Positions 8,902-17,815 of a DNA stretch of 19,253 bases are shown one piece after another. Position numbers and translations under genes: made by a program. The notes beneath the pieces are model-generated. The model saw nothing but the letters and a program-made list of their open reading frames with translations, was not told the DNA's origin and did not search any database. How positions within the stretch are numbered: the first letter of the stretch is position 1; each line of letters starts with the position of its first letter. The DNA lies in NCBI RefSeq assembly GCF_000611645.1, contig NW_014012822.1, forward strand, positions 1-19,253, in the 5' to 3' direction. The DNA is from Monoraphidium neglectum. Taxonomy: Eukaryota > Chlorophyta > Chlorophyceae > Sphaeropleales > Selenastraceae.

Positions 8902-9511
8902 ACTGGCGCCTCCAATCCCTCGCCTCATGACTACGTCCTGGGCCGGCTGTGGCCACAGCGCTTCGTCACCAGTGTGACCGGCGGTGCTGCGACCCCAGCA
9001 GGCCGTCTGCATGTGCCGCTGAAGTGCGGGTGCAGATGTTATGGCTTGGCGGGATGTACAGTGTAGGTCTGGGCGGGCAGCCTCTGCCCCAACCGACCTG
9101 TCAAGTGTGCAATATCATCATTTAAAGCATGTGTGCCTTGTTGCGCAAGATCTCAGTGTCTTGGAAGGCAGCTCTCCATCACCTCTGCCAAAAATCGTTG
9201 TGGCCAGCTTGTGAGTAGCACCTCGGCAGCTGAACAGGTTGGGGCGTGGTTTGAAAGGAGGCGTACTTGTTTCTTCGGGGGTTGACCATCTGCAACGAAT
9301 ACATTTCTGACTCCAATATAATGAATGCCATTCGCGGTTGCAGCATTCTGGGGACAATCATTCAAAACGTGGTCACCCTGCCATCTCAATTTAGCCCTAC
9401 TCCACAGCCACATGTCCGTCCACCCAGGGGCTGTCAGGGCAATTGTTTGCGGCGAATTAACAGTGTGGCTGAACTTTCAGATATGGATGGCACAAAAGTA
9501 TTCACAGGCTG
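8902..9511. other. convergent intergenic region, 3' ends of two genes
   Basis: The prolyl 4-hydroxylase (plus) and the RNA-binding protein (minus) end towards each other here. No exact plus-strand TGTAA is present; the nearest is TGTACAGTGTAG at about 9056-9067. No gene is seen in the stretch; open frames are short and AT-rich. Confidence 0.45.
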
Positions 9512-9516
9512 TTACA
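9512..9516 (-). terminator. poly(A) signal of the RNA-binding protein gene
   Basis: TGTAA on the minus strand (TTACA on plus), 114 bases after the stop at 9630-9632. This is the expected green-algal poly(A) signal at a usual distance. Confidence 0.5.
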
Positions 9517-9629
9517 GCAAAAAACATTGGCAGCTGCAGGGAAGCGCGCAGGACAAACTCAAAAGTGCTGCTCTAAAACCTACAAAACAAAGAAGAGAGG
9601 CGGCGGAAAAAAACTTGCTAATGATGCAC

Positions 9630-12600
9630 TCAGCGCGCCTTTTGGTCGGCCCACCGCACGGTCAGCGCGCGCGCCCGAGGGTCCGTCGGGATCACCGCCC
9701 CGTTGGCGCCCTCGATCGCGGCCTGCGCCTCGGCCTGCGACGCGTACGTCACAAACGCGTAGCCGCGGCTGCGGCCGTCGGAGCGCGGCAGGGCCAGTTC
9801 CAGGATGGTGCCAAACTGCGCGAAGAAGGGCATCAGGTGCTCCTCGGACAGATCAAAGCTGATCTGGCCGACGAAGAGCTGTGCGGCGAGGCAGGATGCG
9901 CAGCAAGGGAAAGGGGCACAGGGGCGGGAGGGGTGTGTCAAGCACGGCTTTGGTCTTCAGGAGGCAGTGCGTTTCAGGGGCCCTGGTGGCCCGCCAATTC
10001 CGCGTGTGGTCCACCAACCAGGTGTGCGCTGTGCAGAGGCGGGCAGCAACGTCGCACCACCAAGCGCCCAGGCAGCCCTGGCAACGCGGCCTGTGATTGG
10101 GCCAGTGACGACCCCTGCAGGCCCAGGCAGACGCGGCTTCAGGTGTCCCCAGTCGGCCCACCCCCCCACCCCACTGCCCTCTCACCTTCCACGCCTTGGC
10201 TGCGGCGAGCGCAGCGTTGGGGCCACTGGTGGACGCGCCCATGCCCATGCCCATGCCGCCCATCCCCATCCCCATGCCGCCCATGCCCATCCCCATGCCC
10301 ATGCCGCCCATGCCTGGCATACCCATGCCTCCCATGCCTCCCATGCCGCCCAAGCCGCCCATGCCGCCCATCCCCATCATGCCGCCGCCGCCGCCCATGC
10401 CCATCCCCATGCTGGCCGGAGGCAGGCCCGGCCCAATCATGCCGCCCGCGCCCGCGCCGCCCGTCACGTCAAAGCCGCCGCCCAGCTGCGGTTGACCCGG
10501 CATCTGCGGCGCCTGCCCGTAGCCGGCAGCTGCCCCTGCACCCTGGGGGGCGCCGGCGGCCCCTGGCACGCCGAACTGGCCGGCCGCTGCGCCGCTCGCG
10601 TCGGCGCCGTACCCGGTGCCCCAGCCGCCGCCCATCGCCGCCGCGCCGCCGGGCGCGCCGCTGGGCGGCGGCGCGGGGCCGCCCAGCTGCTGCTGCTGCA
10701 GCTGCTGCTGCTGCTGCTGCTGCGGCTGCTGCTGCTGGCCGGCGCCGCCCATGCCCTGCATCCCGGGCATCCCCATACCAGCACCCATGCCCATGCTCTG
10801 CGCCATCATGCTCTGCGGTTGGGCAGACGACAAGGGCGGCGGCGGCCAGTGGATGGCCGAGCAAGGCAGGTCAAGCGTCAAGGCTCGCGACGCGTCTGTC
10901 GCAGACTGCTGCGGCCCCCACATGTGAGTTGGCTCCATTGGTTGTGGGTCCTCCAACACCCCGCCCCCGGCCCTTACTCCAGACCCCCTGGCGCCCCCAC
11001 CATCATCATGGGGTTCATCATTGGGTTCATCATGGGGTTCATGCCCATCATGCTCTAGTTCGTGAGAGGGGAGGGGAGGGGGGAGGACGGGATGCAAGAG
11101 GGATGGGGTGCCAGTCGAGGCGTCATAACCTGCCCAAACTGCAATCATGGATCCGCCCTTCTCTGCCCTGGGCTGCCCTACATGACACGCACCCCTTGGC
11201 AACCCCACCCATACCCTCCTTACGACGACCCACCATCATCATGGGGTTCATCATCATGGGGTTCATGCCCTGTGAAATGACGATGACAAGAGTTGAGCAG
11301 ATGAGATGGCAGTTGCGACGCGGGTTGCGGGTAGCAACCAGCGAGGCGATAGCCGGTGTGTCGACGGGTGGCTGTTTGACGGCAGACTGTTTGACAAGAG
11401 GCAAGCTCTGGAAGCAGGGCCTGGAGCTGGGAACTAGTGACCATTCCCAGCTACAGGGCAAAACACCGCCCCCCAACCCCGCTGCACCGAGCCCCGCGCC
11501 TGCGCCCGACCCACCATGCCGCCACCGCGCCCCATGCCGCCCATAAACTGCCGCTTCCCGCCGCCGCCGCCGCCACCGCCGCCCATCATGCCTCCGTCCC
11601 ACGCCCCGCGCTTGGTGCCGCGGCCGTCAAACTTTGCCAGCTCAGCGGGCTTTGCGTCTGCAAACTTGACCGTGATGGGGTGGGAGCCGCCGGGCAGCGT
11701 CGCCTTTTGGTCGACAGCCTTTAGTGCCGCCTCGGCTTCCGCCCAGCTTCCATAGCTGACAAAGGCGCAGCCTGGGGGCAGGGGGGTGTGACGCAGAGCA
11801 GGGTTCAGGGGGGACAAGGGGCGAAGTTCGTGGGGGGTGTGCACGACTGTCTGCCTATGTACCTGTGTGCGTGTGTGCACACGTGCACGTGTGCGTGAAT
11901 GTGTGCATGCATGCATGCGTGCGTTCATCGGGCCGTCGGCGCAATGGGAGTGCAGCTTGCACAGAGAGCGCCTTGGAGGCGGCGCAGCTCGACCCACGGC
12001 GCCCACATCATACTGTCTGCCGCATGGTACGCAAGCACAGCCCCGACCAAGCGCGCTGTCATCTCGGACGGCGCTGGGTCCGCACGCGCACCCATGGAGC
12101 CCGGCTTGCGGGGCGGCATGGTGGTGATGTCAAGGATCGAGCCATACTGCTGGAACACGGCACTGATCTGGTCCACTGTCGCCGTGGGGGGCACCTGCGC
12201 GCAGCGGGCAGAGTCGCACAGAGAGCGGGGAGCGGGGAGGGGAGGGGCGGTTGTGGCGGCGGCGACGAGGGTTTGGGGCGCAACACCGCGAGTGCCTGGC
12301 CGCCACGCCACGCCCACGCCCACGCCGAATGCCGAACGCCGTGCCGACGGCGCAACAACAAGCTCGCACAAATCGCGTCGCTGCCGCGCTGCCACATGCG
12401 CTATGCACGCTGCCACGCTATCAACTCTGCACGCGCACTCTGCACGCTGCCACGCTGCCAACTCTGCACGTGCACCGTCCACGCTGCCACGCTATCAACT
12501 CTGCACGCGCACTCTGCACGCTGTCACGCTGCCACGCTGCCAACTCTGCACGCGCACGCGGCTTCCCACTCCAACGCCCCGGCCCCACGCCACCTGTCCG

Positions 12601-13198
12601 ATAAACAGCTTCTTGGGGGTCACGCCACACAGCACGCCGTGCTCATTGCGCTGCGGGTCTGCAAACTTCACCACAGCCGGACGCGGCGCCGTCAGGGGGG
12701 ATGCAATACCGTTTTCGGACGCGACGGCCGCCTCGGCGTTGGCCCAGCTCTCGAACAGCACCATGGCGCAGCCCTTGGACTTGCCGCTGTCGAGGTGCTT
12801 CAGCAGCACGGCGGTGCGCAGCTGCCCATAGCGCGAAAAGTGGGCGCTGACCTCCTCCTGCGTCAGTCAGATTGGGGGGATGGAGAGCGTGAAGAGGAGG
12901 GAGGCGAGCGGCGGCTTCGCAGGACCCGGGCGCTGCGGGAGGGTGAGGCAAGGTGGCCGTTCGGCGCTGCAAACAATACAACTCCACAGCCACAAAGCCT
13001 TCATCAGGCCTTTCGCTAAGCAAGGCGCTGTGCAGGGCAGAGATGGGTGTGGGGGCAGGGTGTGTCTCCTCGCCTGCGGCCACCGCAGCTGCTCACCTGC
13101 GTCACTTCGTAGCGCAGCCCACCGACGAAGACCTTGGGCTCCGCGCATACCGCGGTTGCCTCCTCGTGCTCCTGAGGCTGCTGGGCAAGGGACGCCAT
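9630..13198 (-). CDS. CELF/CUG-BP-type RNA-binding protein, three RRMs with Met/Gln-rich linker
   Basis: Eight minus-strand exons: 13198-13097, 12857-12594, 12194-12092, 11771-11515, 11269-11234, 11054-11001, 10812-10186 and 9878-9630, giving 563 residues with all junctions in phase. RRM1 (~22-105; VFVGGL and KGCAMVLF) and RRM2 (~117-200; LFIGQV and GCAFVSY) are adjacent; RRM3 (~482-560; LFVGQI and RGYAFVTY) is C-terminal. This 2+1 layout and the TLPGGSHPITVKFAD motif are those of CELF/Bruno proteins, which bind GU-rich RNA to control splicing, translation and decay. In Chlamydomonas the known member is subunit C3 (CRB3) of the clock regulator CHLAMY1; orthology is inferred. The linker has a Gly run, Met-rich micro-exon segments, a Gln-rich block and MGMGMGG repeats. 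An in-frame ATG at 13294 could extend the N-terminus, but the start at 13198 (gcgATGGCG) leads straight into RRM1. Confidence 0.88.
10213..10410 (-). repeat. Met-Gly repeat in coding exon 7
   Basis: The plus strand shows repeated CCCATGCC/CCCATCCC words, reading on the minus strand as MGMGMGG, MGGMGG and similar units in the linker of the RNA-binding protein. It keeps several reading frames open on both strands. Confidence 0.85.
11864..11925. repeat. alternating purine-pyrimidine (GT/GC/CA) tract in intron 3
   Basis: TGTGTGCGTGTGTGCACACG, then TGCACGTGTGCGTG, then GTGTGCATGCATGCATGCG, on the plus strand inside the intron that splits RRM2 of the RNA-binding protein. It is a potential Z-DNA former. 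Confidence 0.75.
12410..12557. repeat. 74-bp tandem repeat, two copies, in intron 2 of the RNA-binding protein gene
   Basis: CTGCCACGCTATCAACTCTG starts at 12410 and again at 12484, each continuing with CACGCGCACTCTGCACGCTG and a short CACGCTGCCAACTCTGCACG block. The flanks show further degenerate CTGCCACG/CTGCACG words, so smaller units preceded the 74-bp duplication. Confidence 0.8.
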
Positions 13199-13698
13199 CG
13201 CAGCACGCACAGCGCTGCTTCTGGAAGCTGGGAGCCGGGGGAAGCTTTCAGAAGGACTGCAGGTCAGTAAAAGGATCAACGATTCAAAAACCACCCCGAG
13301 TGAGCCCGCGCGGACTCAGATCCAGTGATCAAGTTGAAGAATAAGGGTGAAACACGAAAGAACAACCAGACCTCTTGCCACAACGTGGTACGTTACAAAC
13401 ACTTGTGCTTGCGTGCCGACCTGGGCTTGGGGTCAGCCACAGTGGGGTCAGCAAAGGCGAGTGGAAGCAAGCAGCTGCCGGCTGACTCGCTAACGCCCTC
13501 GACTCAGAATTGGCATGCGACCAGGTGGGGCTTGTAGGCCAGTAAAAGCAACTTACATGTCTCAATCAAATAGGGCTAACCATATGCGGCGTCACAGCAC
13601 CAGCAGGGGCCAGGGAGGTGTGCGCCCACCCCATCACTGTGCACCCAGCTAACACCTTGCAAACCGTTCACGGTGCAAACCCTCCTGGTGCATGTTAT
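13199..13698 (-). promoter_or_regulatory. upstream region of the RNA-binding protein gene
   Basis: About 500 bases without a recognised coding frame, between the start codon at 13198 and the poly(A) signal of the next minus-strand unit. It should hold the 5'UTR and promoter, but no specific element is convincing. Confidence 0.35.
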
Positions 13699-13703
13699 TT
13701 ACA
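13699..13703 (-). terminator. poly(A) signal for a minus-strand transcript ending at 13744
   Basis: TGTAA on the minus strand (TTACA on plus), 41 bases after the TAA stop at 13744-13746. Confidence 0.4.
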
Positions 13704-13743
13704 CTGCGCATAAAAAAGGAGATCAAACGTAGTAGGACGAGTA

Positions 13744-13935
13744 TTACACTGTAAAGCAGTGTGCGTTTAGCGCAAAAAGCATCCCAAGCACGACAAATAC
13801 CAATAGACCGGCGGCGGGCAGTGCGCACACGCGTCGCCTCACGGACCCATCAATGCCCTGCAGCAGCTCGGCAGGCACAGCCTGGCGTAGCAAGGCGCCA
13901 CCCCGAGGCTGCGCGCCCCGCGAGCCGCGGGGCAC
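13744..13935 (-). CDS. possible last exon with C-terminal membrane anchor
   Basis: After an acceptor (cctcgcacgcag) at 13936 the minus-strand frame is open for 63 codons to TAA at 13744-13746. It has a basic region (PRGSRGAQPRGG), an amphipathic stretch (LLRQAVPAELLQGI), RRR, then a hydrophobic helix (LPAAGLLVFVVLGMLFAL) five residues from the end (NAHCFTV follows). This is the layout of a tail-anchored membrane protein. The first minus-strand TGTAA after the upstream Ala-rich gene (stop 15338) is only found here, so this may be the true last exon of that gene. A phase-0 junction after LAQLAE (donor gtggtc near 15398) would fit, but that donor is weak. Intermediate exons were not found. Confidence 0.35.
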   Translation of the reverse strand: MPRGSRGAQPRGGALLRQAVPAELLQGIDGSVRRRVCALPAAGLLVFVVLGMLFALNAHCFTV

Positions 13936-15337
13936 CTGCGTGCGAGGATGGCGGAGTGCGGCGACGTGGCCAGCTGCCCACCAATCGAGGGTGGAACGCT
14001 GTGTAGGAGAAGGGCTGCGGGATGCGCAGCAGACGCGCGCATGCGCAACGTGCCTCGCGGGTGGGGAGGAACCAGGTGGGCACAGGCGCTTTACGGAATG
14101 GGGGGGGATGCAGAGCAAGGGCATTCGCATGACATGGGTGACAGAAAAAGGTTCACTGGCGGCGCTGAGGGCACAACCAGGGGGATGCATGCCTCAGAGG
14201 AGCGCGCATGCCAGTGCCAAAGGCGAGCGTAGGTGGCGGGATCAAAGGCGTGACGGGTGCGGGGCTGGTGTGGCGGGTGGACGAATCTGAGGAGGTGCAC
14301 AAGGCGCAAGCGCTTGGGGAAATCCCGCTGGTCAGCAGCGTTCGGGTAGAGAACATGGGGTGGGGTGCAGGCAGATGGGAAGGCAGGCAGGCAGGCAGAC
14401 AGGCAGCAGGCTTTGCACTGGGACCAGATGGCTCTAACAGGACTTCTATGATGCAGTTGCGCGTTGAGCTGGTGGAGGCATGCACGGGGTCACACTGACC
14501 CCCTTGACACGCAACCGTGCGGGTGCCGGGCCCAAACAGCACTCGCAGCTCAAACCCGCTACATTTTGAGAATGATACGCGACACCCAGCGGCGCCACGC
14601 TGAAATACTGTGTAGAACACTGCACAGATGTGTGCAAGTGGCAGGAGTGATGTAGAATGTAGAATGTGGGGGGTGTAAAGGAATGGGGGGCGTGGCAAAG
14701 GTGTTGAAGGAAAGGCATGCGTGGCAGTGGTGACGCGCCGGTGGCGAACAGACTGGGATGGCCCAGACTCAGGCAGCATGAGGTGGCAGCTTGGGGTGCA
14801 GGACTGGGCCACCAAAACAATGATGCTATCAGGTTTGCGGCGCATTGTGCGCGACTCAAGGTCTCATCACTGCCACAGCGGGTGTGGAGCCGCGAGGGCA
14901 GCCCCGTCCTGGGGGGCCTGGGTGCACGTGAGTGGGGTGGGGTCCAACACACACTGAGGAACTGATGTCGTGGAGTCAAAGGCAAGACCCTTAGACGCAG
15001 AGGCAAAACCCTGCGGGCGCCGTTTCTGAGAGGTTTGCGGCCAGTTGAAGCGGGACCCTCCGAGGGCTCATGGGCAGATGCCTTGAATTGCAAAACACAA
15101 TCAAATCGCAATGTTGCTGCCAGAGGGTGGGTGGCGCAGTCGTTGCTGCCACACAGTGCGTTCGAGACCGGAGACTGATGCAACCGCAGCCGCACACTCA
15201 CACAGGCCGCCATCGATGCTGCATATGCAGCAGGCAGGGCAGCCCTGCTTCCAGCTGCTAGCATCCCGGCAGCGGCTGACATCAGCGCCCACTGGCATCG
15301 CGGCGGTCGCAGGCCAACTGCCTGGCAAGAGTGAAGG
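13936..15337 (-). other. 1.4-kb stretch without a resolved gene
   Basis: It lies between the Ala-rich gene and the possible tail-anchor exon. Open frames of 60-280 codons occur on both strands, but none shows a family signature or a convincing set of splice sites. It holds a GGCA-type tetranucleotide run at about 14380-14408, and no TGTAA signal on the minus strand. It is either a long intron, a long 3'UTR or an unresolved exon region. Confidence 0.4.
14380..14408. repeat. GGCA tetranucleotide run
   Basis: GGCAGGCAGGCAGACAGGCAG with slight interruptions; a short microsatellite. Confidence 0.8.
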
Positions 15338-16724
15338 CTAGGGCTGCGTGGCAGCCGCAGCAGCCGAGAGCAGCCTGGCCCTCGCGACCACCTCTGCCAG
15401 CTGCGCCAGCAGCGCGCACTCGTCCGCCTGCAGGCCCCCCTCGCAGCCGCCAGCCGCGGGCGCGGGCATAAGCGCGGGCGCCGCGTCTGGCGGCTCGGCG
15501 CGGAGCGCGGCGAGCACGCCGCACACGCCCGCCAGCGCGGCTTGGACGCGCGGCTGCCCGGCGCGTGCGGTGCACTCGCGGCTGGCCAGGGCTTCTATGG
15601 CAGCCAGACGCGCCGCAGGTTCCCACGCATCAAAGGCGGCGAGCCCGTCTACGGCCGGCACCGCCGCAGCGGCTGAGGCAGGGGGGACGGTTGCATCTGG
15701 GAATGAGGTGGCATGCGCGGGAAGCTTCGGCCCCGCCAGCGCCTGGTGGCGCGCGCCTGCAGCCGGGCGCGGTTGGTTGCGCGCCCCTTGCGCGAAAGTG
15801 CCGGCGGCGGGCTTCGGGCGTGAGTGCGGCGTGCGCCTGTACGCACGGTTGGTCTGCTCTGCCGCCTCCAGCATCGCCGCTGCCGACCACACCCGCCGCC
15901 GCTGCCCCGCTACAGCCTGGACCACGCCCGTGCCGGTGCCCGGCACAGCCGCCGCCTCCGGCCCGGACCCGTCCGCCGCTGCCGCGCCCCCCTGCGCAAG
16001 CCTTGGCTGCTGGTTGGGCGGCTGCGCAGAGGGCGGGGCCAGCGGCAGGCACCGCTTCGAGCCGCTGAGTTGCCACGCTGGGGCGTGGCGCTGACTCTGG
16101 GAGCCACTCGAGGCCTCGCTTGCGCCCACGCCGCCGGCGCCAGAGCCGGCGCAGGCGCCGTCGCCGCTGCTGCGAGCGGACGCCCCGTCAGGCGCGGTGG
16201 CGGCGGCGCCCAAGGCGCCGTGGGCGGCGGCCACGCCGCCCGACGCAAACTGGGCAGCTGTTAGCCAGCCACTGCCGCTGGCAGACGCCACTGGGCCACT
16301 GCCAGGGGCGCTGCGGAGGTAGAGGCGGAGGGGCGGCGTAGCCGGTGGCAGCGCGCTGCGGTTGGTGTGCCAGAGGGAAGGCATGCAGCAGCGCGCCTCT
16401 AACCGCCGCAAGCATCTGCCCCATGATGTGCGTCGTGTTTGTTCCATCACACACAGGGACTCACCCTGCCGACATGAGCAGCAGCAGCCGCTGCCTGGCG
16501 TCCAGTTGGTTCAATGTGCCGTGCACAGGGCCGGGGTCTGATGACACACGCAGGGTGGCTCGTAGCCAATCGGCCGCTGCCGCTGGACTTTGGGGGTTTA
16601 CAACCGTAGCTTCAAGCATCGAGCAGAGCTGGGTCGAAGTTGTACTGTTACGACGCAGGTCCATGCTGGACGGGCCCGCAGCCCCCGCAGGCGGCCACGG
16701 GGGAGCCTGCGGGTGACTCGACAT
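15338..16724 (-). CDS. Ala/Pro-rich hypothetical protein
   Basis: Two-exon model, 16724-16465 and 16415-15338, joined in phase (GG|A) for 445 residues. The N-terminal part (SMDLRRNSTTSTQLCSMLEA, PAAAADWLRATLRV, NQLDARQRLLLLMSA) is helical and looks like a folded domain. The middle is low-complexity Ala/Gly/Ser/Pro with a basic patch near NRAYRRTPHSRPKPAAG. The C-terminal part (FDAWEPAARLAAIEALASRE, VQAALAGVCGVLAALRAEPP, LLAQLAEVVARARLLSAA) is again helical, with HEAT-like character. I do not recognise the family. The 49-base intron (gtgagt to ggggcag) is very short; without it the first frame stops at once after MSAG. The stop at 15338-15340 may not be the real end (see the 13744-13935 entry). 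The start could also be the Met of MDLRRNSTT, 20 residues further on. Confidence 0.5.
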
Positions 16725-17244
16725 ACTGAGAAAAGAATAAGTGAGATCTGCAAAATAAGAAACAATAATGCAGGCCGGCCGTGTCGGAGGGCGAGCCGGC
16801 GGAGCTGGGCTGGGCAGCGGGGGCCCGTTGATCGACCGGTTTGTTGGGGTGAGGCCGGCGTACCAAGCTGTGAGAAATAGTGATCGTCAAGGTTACTTTG
16901 ACATCGACAGGGATTGCTGCGCAAAGGGGAGAACAGTGGTCGGCGCCAGTTACTACCATCGTTCGGGTGGCTGCTCTGCAGACACGGTGCAGACGCATCT
17001 GCCGGCACTATCCTTCCGAGATCAGTCCGGAATTGAGAAAATTTTTAATTGGATGGCCAGCAGCCGCAGGCCGCGGGCAGACACTTCGGGCAACCAGGCG
17101 CGCCGTACCTCATGCCCCGGGCAACGCTGCGAAGCTCGCCGCGAAGTCCAGCAGCTGTCGGCGCCAGCCGAATCATACCCCAATCGCAACTGCCCAGCTC
17201 ACCGACTGGGCTGTAAGCTCGGACATGGTCACTGCTTTGCGGTG
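16725..17244. other. region between the Ala-rich gene start and the PURU 3' end
   Basis: This contains the presumed promoter/5'UTR of the minus-strand Ala-rich gene. A TTTTGCAG followed by pyrimidine-rich sequence just upstream of its ATG could be a 5'UTR intron acceptor. A plus-strand frame at 16768-17274 (168 codons) is open but shows no family signature, and I do not call it a gene. Confidence 0.35.
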
Positions 17245-17249
17245 TTACA
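17245..17249 (-). terminator. poly(A) signal of the PURU transcript
   Basis: TGTAA on the minus strand (TTACA on plus), the first such signal after the PURU stop at 17816. It implies a 3'UTR of about 570 bases. Confidence 0.45.
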
Positions 17250-17270
17250 GGGGCAGTTATTGCTGATTCG

Positions 17271-17783
17271 TTAAGTGTGACCTGAGGCTGCAATGCTCGC
17301 CTGTGCCAACAGGGCACCACGGCCAATGCGCCTGGGAGCCCCGGTCACAAGTGCTGGAGCTGGGGTATCAATGATAGAGACTAAAACTGCGAATGGCAAT
17401 GCAGACCAGGCAGGGGGCTGCTTCAACGTAAGCAACTCTCCAAACCGCGGAGTGGGCGCGCCCGCCCAGCAACAAAGGGTCGGCCCTGTCCAGTTTCCGT
17501 GAGCAGATAATTCGATGGCCAACACGGACGGTGCGTCCGGGGCACGCGAATGCCACACATGAGGAACCCAACTGAGGGGAGGAGCGCGAGGCGTGTCACA
17601 CCGGTGGGCGCTGCAAGCTGCACGCAAGAACACGCCCGCAGAAGCGAGGGCGGCAAACCCAATCACCAACAAACGCCTTCCGTTCGTATGGGCTGGGTAC
17701 GGCCGCAGCCCTTCGTGTAGGCGCCGCACAGGGACAGCTGGGCGCTTATTCTGGAAGGGACGGGCGGCCTTGAAGGGCAGCAC
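17271..17783 (-). CDS. 170-codon open frame just downstream of PURU, unrecognised
   Basis: An ATG at 17783, 32 bases after the PURU stop and on the same strand, opens 170 codons that stop at 17271-17273, before the only TGTAA signal. The N-terminal part is basic, then has a hydrophobic segment (RRLLVIGFAALASAGVFL), and the rest is Pro/Ala-rich. No family is recognised. It sits entirely inside the presumed PURU 3'UTR. It may be a chance frame, or the second cistron of a bicistronic transcript. Confidence 0.2.
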   Translation of the reverse strand: MLPFKAARPFQNKRPAVPVRRLHEGLRPYPAHTNGRRLLVIGFAALASAGVFLRAACSAHRCDTPRAPPLSWVPHVWHSRAPDAPSVLAIELSAHGNWTGPTLCCWAGAPTPRFGELLTLKQPPAWSALPFAVLVSIIDTPAPALVTGAPRRIGRGALLAQASIAASGHT

Positions 17784-17815
17784 AGGGCAGGGCAGCGCGC
17801 CCCGACCCGGCCCCC

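Noticed and set aside
9853..11208. 451-codon single minus-strand frame as one exon
   Set aside because: Only its middle is coding. The frame runs through introns on both sides; splice sites and phase agreement place the real exons at 10186-10812 and 9630-9878.
9267..11546. 759-codon plus-strand open frame
   Set aside because: It runs antisense to the spliced RNA-binding protein gene. It is open because the Met/Gly, Gln and Pro codon repeats lack stops in several frames, and its product is low complexity (PCPCPCRP-like) with no family signature.
16768..17274. 168-codon plus-strand frame
   Set aside because: No family signature, no poly(A) signal after it, and it fills the region upstream of the minus-strand Ala-rich gene.
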